Origin: Aequorivita sp. HC6-5
GTDB taxonomy: Bacteria > Bacteroidota > Bacteroidia > Flavobacteriales > Flavobacteriaceae
Assembly: GCA_905182755.1 (NCBI GenBank)
Contig: CAJJCS010000001.1
Span: 138,945-202,944 of the forward strand
Length of the DNA: 64,000 bases
Direction of reading: 5' to 3'
Both the position numbers and the translations under genes were made by a program. Numbering within the stretch: the first letter of the stretch is position 1; each line of letters begins with the position of its first letter. Positions 56,911-64,000 of this stretch are shown one piece after another. Below the pieces are notes generated by a model that saw nothing but the letters and a program-made list of their open reading frames with translations, made no database searches and was not told the DNA's origin.

Positions 56911-58007
56911 TTAGTTGTTTTGGTTATGTAAAGCGGTGTCTTCAGGACGGGTCATGATCCAAAGTTCTACGTTTTCTAAAGAACGCCAATGTTGATCTCT
57001 TTTAGTTTTGCTAGAGGCTGGCTTTACGGATTTTGTGTACTTTTTCTCTAATTGAAATCTATTGCCATGAGCAAGCTCATACTCAATAGGGTGAGCCGTT
57101 GTGGCGTTTGTTATTTGTGCAAGGTTGGAGAAAATGAGAACTAATTTTCCGCCAGGGGCCAGTCTTGTTTTTGCCTGTGTAAAAAAGTCTTCAAATAAAG
57201 TATCTGAATAATATATGGCATCATCAATACCATTTAGCTCATGAGTCTTAGGTAGCCAAGGTGGGTTAAAAACAATTAGTTCTGTTTGTTTTGTGTAATT
57301 ACCAAAAAGGTCTGCATGGCTTAACTCTATCTTTCTTGATAGTTTTGTTGTGCCCATGTGTTTTGCTAACCCAACAATGGCATTTGGATTTGTATCTGTA
57401 GCAAATACTTTTTGAAAGCCATGCTGTATCATTTGTAAAGACAAAACGCCACAACCCACACCCACATCTATTGCTGTTTTTTTGCTTCCTTTATAATGTT
57501 TCAGCCAATTGTCAAAGAGGATTAAATGTTCAAACCGAGTAGGAAAGTAGGTTCCGTAGTAAGGGTGTATTTTATTGCGTAGCACAGGAATGGAAATACC
57601 ATTTTTGTACCACTGCCATGCGCTGTTTAATCCCTGTATTTGAGTAAAAGGAAGCAAGAAGTGATTGTTTTGGGGTAAAATTCTTTTAACCAACCAATAG
57701 CTGGGGCTTTTTTTGCGGTAATCTCCTGTGATAGTATTTCTAACACAATACCCTTTGAGAGTTTACGGTACTTGCCGCGGTAGTTTTGCTGCTCTTTAAA
57801 AGTTGTGTTGTTTACTTTCCTTTTAAGGTGTTTATGTAACCCAGCAAGTAAGACTAGGCCGTCGCTATAAAATTCCTTAATGAGAATCATTTTACCTTCT
57901 TCCAAGCTCTTAATAGTGGAGCGTATGTCTGTATTTTGATTGAAAGTTTTTAATTTTTCATCAAACGCAATGCTAGTAGGGATGTCTATATTTAAAGGGG
58001 TAGTCAT
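56911..58007 (-). CDS. SAM-dependent methyltransferase (HemK/RsmC-like, NPPW), frameshifted
   Basis: ORFs 57627..58007 and 56911..57693 are one protein of about 365 residues; the frame shifts at 57688-57697 (KKAPAIGWL joins VKRILPQNNH). The second part has the SAM motif IDVGVGCGVLSLQM and the catalytic NPPWLP tetrapeptide of N-methyltransferases such as HemK and RsmC. The N-terminal part (LEEGKMILIKEFYSDGLVLLAGLHKHL) is a helical substrate domain. Substrate, rRNA or protein, is unknown. Reads away from rpmE2. Confidence 0.75.
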
Positions 58008-58269
58008 TGTAGTTTTGTATTTTGGCGGAAGGTAGGCATTCCAATGTGGCTTAGGTCAGTTATTGTTATTAAAATAGACACCTTTAGACATCTTTGTGTA
58101 GATTATTATTTACAGACGGGGTTTTATTTGTTTTTCAGAATATAGTAATTGAATCTCTAGCTTGATACTTTTTCTATATATCCTAAAAAGACAATACCAA
58201 AGCATTGTGAGCGCTCAATTTACATCCTAAAAAGCACAAGTCAAAATCATTCAAAAAAAAGATAAAAAG
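58008..58269. other. Divergent intergenic region
   Basis: About 260 bp with no open frame worth reporting and no RNA motif I recognise. It carries upstream sequence for the methyltransferase (minus) and rpmE2 (plus). Confidence 0.5.
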
Positions 58270-58302
58270 TTGTTGCAGATTATTTAAATATATCTATTTT
58301 TG
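58270..58302 (+). promoter_or_regulatory. rpmE2 promoter with both Bacteroidota boxes
   Basis: TTGTTG at 58270-58275, 19-bp spacer, TATTTTTG at 58295-58302: the canonical TTG-N19-TAnnTTTG arrangement. The start codon is 53 bp downstream. Confidence 0.78.
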
Positions 58303-58354
58303 CAAACGCATTTACTGAAAGGTCAGTAATGTCAATATACTAAAGAGATTTAAG

Positions 58355-58636
58355 ATGAAAAAAGGTATCCACCCGGAGAGTTATAGATTAGTAGCATTTA
58401 AAGATATGTCAAACGATGATGTGTTTTTAACAAAATCTACTGCAAATACAAAAGAAACAATTGAGGTTGATGGTGTAGAGTATCCAGTGGTAAAAATGGA
58501 GATCTCAAGAACATCTCACCCATTTTATACAGGTAAATCTAAATTAATTGATACAGCAGGACGTATCGATAAGTTCAAGAACAAATACGCAAAATTCAAA
58601 AAACCAGCTGCAGCTCCTGCAGAAGACAAAGAGTAG
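58355..58636 (+). CDS. rpmE2: 50S ribosomal protein L31, type B (zinc-free)
   Basis: A 93-residue L31 with [20 protein letters not shown] and [31 protein letters not shown]. It contains no Cys, the type B (zinc-independent) form with the ~10-residue insertion. L31 bridges the large and small subunits. ATG start; a strong promoter and a hairpin terminator flank it, so it is monocistronic. Confidence 0.97.
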   Translation: MKKGIHPESYRLVAFKDMSNDDVFLTKSTANTKETIEVDGVEYPVVKMEISRTSHPFYTGKSKLIDTAGRIDKFKNKYAKFKKPAAAPAEDKE

Positions 58637-58655
58637 TTTTTTGCTATAATCATAT

Positions 58656-58688
58656 AAAAAGCCTACGAGAAATCGTAGGCTTTTTTTC
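58656..58688 (+). terminator. rpmE2 terminator
   Basis: AAAAAGCCTACGA pairs with TCGTAGGCTTTTT around GAAA and ends in seven T, 20 bp after the rpmE2 stop. Confidence 0.92.
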
Positions 58689-58751
58689 GTTATCGCATAT
58701 CTAGCAGCAGTCTTGCGTTTTACCCATAGGTACTATGTTGTGTTAAATTGC

Positions 58752-58759
58752 TATTTTTG
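58752..58759 (+). promoter_or_regulatory. -7 box of the GlmU-like gene
   Basis: TATTTTTG fits TAnnTTTG, 23 bp before the ATG at 58783. No -33 box at canonical spacing. Confidence 0.45.
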
Positions 58760-58782
58760 ATTATTCTATTTAATATCTTATT

Positions 58783-59958
58783 ATGAACTACATCCTTTTT
58801 GACGGCGCAGTGCGCAACCAGTTATTGCCTTTTACCTTTACACGGCCAGTGGCAGATATTAGGATTGGTATTTTAACCATTCGTGAAAAATGGGAAAAAT
58901 TCTTAGGTTCTACAACTACTACCGTAACAGAAGAGTACCTGTCAGATAAATTTCCTATGGTAGAGTTGGAACAAAATGTGCTCATAAATGCTTCTTTTTG
59001 TCCTTCTGAGAACTTAGTACTATTAATCAAGAACCTTCAAGAGAATCAAGCCATTTTCTATAACGATGAGCCTTTGGCTTTTTACGCCAATGAAGATCAA
59101 GAAATAGATTTTGATGCCTTTGCCATTACTCAGTATACAGATGATGACGTGCTGCGTATAGAAAACACTTGGGATATCTTTGAGAAGAATCATCAGGCAA
59201 TCAAGAGAGATTATGATGTATTGACCCAAGGAAGAACCTCTGAGGCGATACCACAAACTACAATAGCTTTTAATCCAGAGCATATATTTATTGAAAAAGG
59301 AGCTAAGGTTATGTGCGCATCTTTAAATGCTACAGATGGACCTATATATATTGGTGAAGACACTGTGCTTATGGAAGGGGCTACAATCCAGGGGCCTTTC
59401 GCTCTTTGTGAGCATTCTAGTGTTAAGATGGGAGCTAAAATTTATGGTGGTACAACTATAGGGCCTCACTGCAAGGTAGCAGGTGAGGTTGCTAATTCTG
59501 TTATGATGGGCTTTTCAAATAAAGGGCATGATGGGTATATGGGTAATTCTGTGCTTGGTCACTGGTGTAATCTTGGCGCAGACACCAATACTTCAAATTT
59601 AAAAAACAACTATGCGCAGGTGCGTCTTTGGGATTATGATACCGAAAAATTTGCCAAAACAGGAACTCAGTTTTGCGGTCTTATGATGGGTGATCACAGT
59701 AAATGTGGTATCAACACCATGTTTAACACCGGAACTGTGGTAGGGGTGAGCGCTAATATTTTTGGCGCAGGCTATCCTCGCAATTTTATTCCAAGCTTTA
59801 CCTGGGGCGGCTCAAGTGGCATGGAGACCTACAATACTAAAAAAGCTTTTGAAGTAGCCGCCGTTGTTATGGCAAGGCGCGGGCTTGAATTTGATATTCA
59901 AGAAGAGGCTATTTTAAATGAGGTGTTTGAAATAAGTAAACAGTGGAGACGCTCTTAA
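58783..59958 (+). CDS. GlmU-family putative sugar nucleotidyltransferase
   Basis: A 391-residue Bacteroidota protein. The N-terminal part begins MNYILFDGAVRNQLLPFTFTRPVADIR, a degenerate nucleotidyltransferase domain. From about residue 175 come hexapeptide turns of a left-handed beta-helix (GPIYIGEDTVLMEGATIQGPFALC, AKIYGGTTIGPHCKVAG), as in GlmU/LpxA acyltransferases. It lacks the GlmU G-x-G-T-R-M motif, so it is not canonical GlmU. A role in UDP-sugar or Ser/acetyl transfer chemistry for the envelope is a guess. Confidence 0.85.
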   Translation: MNYILFDGAVRNQLLPFTFTRPVADIRIGILTIREKWEKFLGSTTTTVTEEYLSDKFPMVELEQNVLINASFCPSENLVLLIKNLQENQAIFYNDEPLAFYANEDQEIDFDAFAITQYTDDDVLRIENTWDIFEKNHQAIKRDYDVLTQGRTSEAIPQTTIAFNPEHIFIEKGAKVMCASLNATDGPIYIGEDTVLMEGATIQGPFALCEHSSVKMGAKIYGGTTIGPHCKVAGEVANSVMMGFSNKGHDGYMGNSVLGHWCNLGADTNTSNLKNNYAQVRLWDYDTEKFAKTGTQFCGLMMGDHSKCGINTMFNTGTVVGVSANIFGAGYPRNFIPSFTWGGSSGMETYNTKKAFEVAAVVMARRGLEFDIQEEAILNEVFEISKQWRRS

Positions 59959-60016
59959 AGATTAATTATTCTCTTTTTAAAATCTAATAACCTTGCACTT
60001 AATTTATTTTTAATAT

Positions 60017-61351
60017 ATGGCTGTCGTGAAAAAAGCTGCTTTTTATACCTTAGGCTGTAAGCTTAATTTTAGTGAAACATCTACTATATCTCGAGATTTC
60101 ACAAACGAGGGCTTCCAGCGGGTAGATTTCACTGACCCTGCAGATGTGTATGTTATAAATACCTGTAGTGTTACTCAAAATGCAGACAAACGATTTAAAA
60201 GCATTGTAAAACAAGCTCAAAAAGCCAACCCCGATGCCTTTATTGCAGCTATTGGTTGTTATGCTCAACTCCAACCACAACAGCTTGCTGATGTAAATGG
60301 AGTAGATTTGGTATTGGGAGCCACAGAAAAATTTAACATCACATCATATATTAACGATTTGTTTGCCAATCCAGATCGTAGGGCCTCAAACGGCGCAGAG
60401 ATTCATTCTTGTGAGATTGAAGATGCAGACTTTTATGTGGGCTCATACGCAATTGGTGATCGTACCAGAGCATTTTTAAAAGTGCAAGACGGCTGTGATT
60501 ATAAATGTACCTATTGTACCATACCCTTGGCTAGAGGCATCTCAAGGAGTGATACGCTGGAAAATGTTTTAAAGAATGCTGCTGAAATTTCTGCTAAAGG
60601 AATCAAGGAAATTGTGCTTACAGGAGTAAATATTGGAGATTACGGTAAGGGTGAGTTTGGAAATAAAAAACACGAGCATACTTTTTTCGAGCTTTGCCAA
60701 GCACTAGATGAGGTAGCCGGTATTAAACGCCTTAGGATATCGTCTATAGAGCCTAATCTTCTTAAAAACGAAACCATTGATTTTGTGGCACAGTCTAAGA
60801 CCTTTGTGCCTCATTTCCATATACCCTTGCAAAGCGGCAGTGACTCCCTTTTAAAATTAATGCGTAGAAGGTATATGACAGATCTATATCTTGACCGTGT
60901 TGCAAGAATTAACAAAACAATGCCAAATGCTTGTATTGGCGTAGATGTTATTGTAGGCTTCCCTGGAGAAACCCAAGAATTGTTTCTAGAAACCTATAAT
61001 TTTTTAAACCAATTGGAGGTTTCTTATCTTCATGTATTTACGTACTCAGAGAGAGAAAACACCCCTGCTGCAACTATGGAAGGCGTGGTGCCTAAAAATA
61101 TTCGTGCAAAACGCAGTAAGATGTTACGAGGTTTGTCTGCAAAAAAGAGACGTGCTTTTTACGAGTCGCAGCTAGGCAGTACCTTAACAGTGCTTTTTGA
61201 GGGTGAGAATAAGCAAGGATATATCCATGGTTTTACTCAAAACTATGTAAAGGTAAAGCACCCTTGGAATCCTGAGCTGGTTAATACCTTAAGAGAGGTG
61301 AAACTTCTTGAAATTGATGAAGACGCAATGGTGAGATTTGAGTTTCAGTAA
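60017..61351 (+). CDS. mtaB: tRNA N6-threonylcarbamoyladenosine(37) C2-methylthiotransferase
   Basis: A 444-residue radical-SAM enzyme. N-terminal MTTase cluster Cys in LGCKLN, NTCSVTQNAD and IGCYAQ; radical-SAM CxxxCxxC as CDYKCTYC near residue 158; then LTGVNIGDYG and HIPLQSGSDSLLKLMRRRY. C-terminal TRAM-like region. It adds a methylthio group to t6A37 of tRNA (ms2t6A). It fits biologically with a Sua5/YciO-type t6A gene elsewhere in the window. ATG start, intact. Confidence 0.93.
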   Translation: MAVVKKAAFYTLGCKLNFSETSTISRDFTNEGFQRVDFTDPADVYVINTCSVTQNADKRFKSIVKQAQKANPDAFIAAIGCYAQLQPQQLADVNGVDLVLGATEKFNITSYINDLFANPDRRASNGAEIHSCEIEDADFYVGSYAIGDRTRAFLKVQDGCDYKCTYCTIPLARGISRSDTLENVLKNAAEISAKGIKEIVLTGVNIGDYGKGEFGNKKHEHTFFELCQALDEVAGIKRLRISSIEPNLLKNETIDFVAQSKTFVPHFHIPLQSGSDSLLKLMRRRYMTDLYLDRVARINKTMPNACIGVDVIVGFPGETQELFLETYNFLNQLEVSYLHVFTYSERENTPAATMEGVVPKNIRAKRSKMLRGLSAKKRRAFYESQLGSTLTVLFEGENKQGYIHGFTQNYVKVKHPWNPELVNTLREVKLLEIDEDAMVRFEFQ

Positions 61352-61434
61352 GCTAAATAATCACTTTACTTAATCATCCCAAGATGTTATACAACAACTA
61401 GTTGACTAAATAAAAAACCTGTATTTTTTATCTA

Positions 61435-61734
61435 TTATATATTTATCCCTACGGGTAATAGGTCTTTATACTTGCGTCTGTTTTTACGTAAAAACCCAAC
61501 TACTTCTGGGCTTGTTGGCATCACGCTAATACCACGATCACGTACTTCATCAAAAACAGCTTTAATGAAAATATCTCTGAAACCTTGGTCTTCAAGATCT
61601 TCTGGCATTTCATATTTTGTTAAAAATATTTTACGGTCTTGTAGCGCGTATTCTATGCGCGCCATATTATCTCCAATTTCAAGTTCAAACTGGCGTAAAA
61701 ATTCATTATCGGTAATTTCTACATCTTCTATCAT
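61435..61734 (-). CDS. GNAT-family N-acetyltransferase (small, YjdJ type)
   Basis: A 99-residue protein with the short Gcn5-related core: ARIEYALQDRKIFLTKYEMPEDLEDQGFRDIFIKAVFDEVRDRGISVMPTSPEVVGFLRKN. The pattern V...G.....L......A...G..V.P.C matches the small GNAT (YjdJ) group. Substrate unknown. It stands alone, convergent with mtaB. Confidence 0.82.
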   Translation of the reverse strand: MIEDVEITDNEFLRQFELEIGDNMARIEYALQDRKIFLTKYEMPEDLEDQGFRDIFIKAVFDEVRDRGISVMPTSPEVVGFLRKNRRKYKDLLPVGINI

Positions 61735-61768
61735 AACTTTATTGGTTTAATGTTTTTCACTTTTTTTA

Positions 61769-62488
61769 TTAAATCATTGGCACCTCTACAATGAGGACCT
61801 TGCTATTTTTTGTAATACTTATGTCAACACTTTGCGTATTCCAGAGCCCTATTGCATCTCTATGTTGTAATGTTTGATCTGCAACCACTATAGACCCTTC
61901 TATAACCATGATATAAACGCCGTTTTGGCTTTGCTGCATGCTGTAGTTTGTCTGGGTTTCATTACTAAAATTTCCTATACTAATGTATGCTTGTTGGTGT
62001 ATCCAAATATCACCCTTTAAGGCCTCTTGTTTTGGCTTTACGATGGTTGCAAAAGCGTTGTCTGTAAGTAAAGGTGCAATTTTATTTTGCTCATACCTAG
62101 GTGTTACATCTTGCGTTTGAGAATGAATCCAAAGTTGAAACAATGTTAGGCTATTTTGAGAGCTTGCATTTACCTCACTGTGCTCTATGCCACTCCCTGC
62201 GCTCATTACCTGTATGTCTCCAGCCTCAATAATGCCTTTGTTACCCATTGAATCCTCATGTTTTAAAGCCCCAGACTGAACAATAGTGATGATCTCCATG
62301 TTTTTGTGCGGGTGTTTTCCAAAACCCATTGCTGGTGCTATGGTGTCGTCATTGAGTACCCTTAGGGCTCCAAAATTCATTTTGTCGGGATTATAATAAT
62401 TCCCGAAACTAAATGAGTATTTAGCATCTAACCAGCCAAAACTTACAAGGCCTCTTTCCTGGGCAATGTGAAGAACTTTGTTCATCAT
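61769..62488 (-). CDS. Pirin family protein (bicupin)
   Basis: A 239-residue pirin: RGLVSFGWLDAKYSFSFGNYYNPD at the N-terminus, the metal-ligand region GKHPHKNMEIITIV near residue 55 and EHSEVNAS near residue 102 supply the His/His/His/Glu set of the first cupin. The second cupin is degenerate. Pirins bind iron and some act as quercetinases or redox sensors; the role here is open. ATG start, intact. Confidence 0.92.
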   Translation of the reverse strand: MMNKVLHIAQERGLVSFGWLDAKYSFSFGNYYNPDKMNFGALRVLNDDTIAPAMGFGKHPHKNMEIITIVQSGALKHEDSMGNKGIIEAGDIQVMSAGSGIEHSEVNASSQNSLTLFQLWIHSQTQDVTPRYEQNKIAPLLTDNAFATIVKPKQEALKGDIWIHQQAYISIGNFSNETQTNYSMQQSQNGVYIMVIEGSIVVADQTLQHRDAIGLWNTQSVDISITKNSKVLIVEVPMI

Positions 62489-62626
62489 TTATATTTTAAA
62501 TGTACAATATGTGTACACGTTTTAATTTTAATAAACGCTATTTTTATATCGATTATATAAACTGGTTATTTGTTTTGTAAATTTACGAATAATCTATGTG
62601 TTTAGCTTACTTTGTGTCGTAAAGCA

Positions 62627-63291
62627 ATGAATAACAAAAAAACCCATATTTATTTTGTGCCCGGATTGGCTGCTGATAAAGAGATATTTGAAAATATAAG
62701 CTTGCCAGAGAACACCTACTCCCTTCATGTAATCTCCTGGCTTATACCAATCAAGAAAGAAACTATAGCTCAGTACGCTAAGCGTATGGCCGGCTTTGTG
62801 ACAGAGAAAAATGCTGTATTATTGGTGTTTCTTTTGGCGGTGTGGTTGCGCAAGAGATGAGTTCTTTTTTAAAATTAAAAAAACTCATTATTATTTCAAG
62901 TATTAAAACCAAGTTTGAATTGCCAATAAAATTCAAAATTGCAAAAAAATTAAAATTTTATAAACTAATACCGACACGATTATTTCTTACTTCCGAAAAT
63001 TTAGCCAAATTCGCTTTTGGACCAACCTCTAGAAAAAGATTAAATCTATATCAAAATTATTTGCACATTCGTGACAAGCGTTATTTGGACTGGGCAATAA
63101 AAAATATGATTACTTGGAACCAAATTAAACCTTTGCCTAACGTTTATCATGTTCATGGAGACGATGATTTAGTGTTTCCAATAAAACACATTAAAAACGC
63201 AATTACTATTCAGGGTGGCTCCCACATCATGTTGCTGACTAAAGGCCCACTTATAAGCCGTAAAATTGTTGATATCCTCTCCTATAAGTAG
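62627..63291 (+). CDS. Alpha/beta hydrolase, frameshifted at the nucleophile elbow
   Basis: Two tracked ORFs join near 62818-62826 where one G is missing. The repaired sequence reads NAVLLGVSFGGVVAQEM, so the frameshift sits at the G-x-S-x-G nucleophile motif. N-terminal HIYFVPGLAADKEIFE supplies the oxyanion region; the C-terminal VYHVHGDDDLVFPIKHI contains the catalytic Asp and GGSHIMLL the His. The repaired protein is about 220 residues. Substrate unknown; the start ATG 62627 is taken as the family N-terminus. Confidence 0.8.
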
Positions 63292-63350
63292 TTTGGTTTG
63301 TTTGTATTCTAGAGGCTATATTGAGTATTTTTATAAAAAATAGTTACAAC

Positions 63351-64000
63351 ATGCATTTACTTTCAAAAATTGGTTTAGCCGCTGTCGCGGTAGTTATTTG
63401 TGGGCTTTTTATTCAGGCTATTCAATCTCCTGAAGTTGCTAGCCAACCTACAGAAACCGCTACTTCAGCTGAGCAGCAAAGATCACAAACCTTGCGTGTA
63501 GAGGCTCTTGATATCCCAAATGTTATGACCTTTGCGGGAGAGCGTGTCCCTCTGCAAGATACCGATGTGAGAGAGCGTCTAGATAGAGAGATTCATGTAA
63601 ATACCTATTGGCATTCTAACATGCTGCTTATGATAAAAAAGGCCAATCGGTTTTTCTCAGAGATAGAGCCTCTTTTAAAGAAATACAATCTTCCTGATGA
63701 TTTTAAATATTTGGCAGTAGCAGAGAGTGGTCTAGATAATGTTACCTCGCATGCAGGAGCCTCTGGCTTTTGGCAATTCATGAAAGCAACTGGAAAAGAG
63801 TACGGCTTAGAGATTAACAATTACGTAGATGAACGTTATAATCTAGAATTAGCTACTAAAGTTGCAGCACAGTATCTAATTAACTCAAAAGAGTTGTTTG
63901 GAAGCTGGACAAACGCTGCTGCAGCATACAATGCTGGTAATGCCGGGATCACCAAGCAAATGAAGCGTCAAGATGCTACTGATTATTATAGTTTGTTGTT
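63351..64000 (+). CDS. Lytic transglycosylase, SLT/MltD-like (3'-truncated by the window)
   Basis: Absent from the ORF track because no stop lies in the window. MHLLSKIGLAAVAVVICGLF is a membrane anchor or signal; after a low-complexity linker the SLT domain starts: KYNLPDDFKYLAVAESGLD (catalytic Glu), HAGASGFWQFMKATGKEYGLEI and WTNAAAAYNAGNAGITKQM. It cleaves the glycan strand of peptidoglycan non-hydrolytically to 1,6-anhydroMurNAc. At least 216 residues are visible. Confidence 0.9.
   Translation, partial: MHLLSKIGLAAVAVVICGLFIQAIQSPEVASQPTETATSAEQQRSQTLRVEALDIPNVMTFAGERVPLQDTDVRERLDREIHVNTYWHSNMLLMIKKANRFFSEIEPLLKKYNLPDDFKYLAVAESGLDNVTSHAGASGFWQFMKATGKEYGLEINNYVDERYNLELATKVAAQYLINSKELFGSWTNAAAAYNAGNAGITKQMKRQDATDYYSLL

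Noticed and set aside
57627-58007. A separate 126-residue protein upstream of the methyltransferase
   Set aside because: It is the N-terminal part of the same methyltransferase in another frame.
1-64000. tRNA genes, CRISPR arrays, prophage
   Set aside because: I found no cloverleaf-like T-arm sequences, no regular short repeats and no phage structural genes on reading both strands.

Overview
This window looks like chromosome from a marine-type member of the Flavobacteriaceae (Bacteroidota). The grounds are low G+C, the family-typical gene set (DUF4290, DUF3822, DUF493, a GlmU-like nucleotidyltransferase, DUF2911, an exported nuclease with a type IX secretion tail, a UvrD with the usual flavobacterial N-terminus), Kdo synthesis (Gram-negative) and many promoters of the Bacteroidota type TAnnTTTG instead of E. 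coli-type boxes. Content is almost entirely chromosomal housekeeping. I saw no prophage, CRISPR array, insertion sequence, tRNA or rRNA operon.

Layout. 0-5.5 kb: end of an exopolyphosphatase, miaE, dnaX (broken), RNase P RNA, rsmD, a DUF3822 protein and a membrane-anchored protein. 5.5-13.7 kb: RecD-like helicase, kdsB, acyltransferase, YebC-family regulator, DEAD/DEAH helicase, xerD, two small outer-membrane barrels, aroQ. 13.8-25.8 kb: DUF2461 protein, a large BNR/sortilin-like propeller, a LolA-like protein, thioesterase, recQ, an NTPase, DUF493, DUF4290, murA, a coiled-coil membrane protein and a tiny zinc-ribbon gene. 25.9-28.5 kb: photolyase, SDR and SRPBCC operon. 28.7-39.6 kb: aquaporin, DUF2911, a PIG-L deacetylase with a tiny membrane protein and a sodium:solute symporter, pheT, recG. 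39.5-41.1 kb: a DUF805 gene in a 717-bp segment between two identical 227-bp direct repeats, the one clear rearrangement. 41-50.9 kb: M20 amidohydrolase, uvrD, a Sua5/YciO-type protein, M1 aminopeptidase, propeller and NTF2-like secreted proteins, secreted nuclease. 50.9-56.9 kb: fatty-acid beta-oxidation operon (marR-fadN-fadA-fadE order) with a perfect palindromic operator. 56.9-64 kb: methyltransferase, rpmE2, GlmU-like protein, mtaB, GNAT, pirin, alpha/beta hydrolase and the start of a lytic transglycosylase.

The strongest global signal is technical or evolutionary. At least fourteen genes, including essential dnaX and conserved recQ, xerD, fadN and an M1 peptidase, are interrupted by what look like single-base insertions or deletions, while long stretches (for example 30-39.5 kb and 41-45.6 kb) are clean. 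Reading across the indels restores good family-length proteins, so I annotate these as single genes and regard sequence error as the likelier cause. One tracked ORF (3434..4819) is an artificial fusion produced by such an indel, and several real genes (the coiled-coil membrane protein, the zinc ribbon, a 41-residue membrane protein, the final lytic transglycosylase) are absent or only partly present in the ORF track.

I did not find a convincing new multi-gene defence or biosynthetic system. The most interesting biology is the MarR operator over the fad promoter, the DUF805 cassette with long direct repeats, the microprotein abutting a symporter, the CTG-type start of recQ, and several promoters so close to the start codon that leaderless mRNAs are expected.
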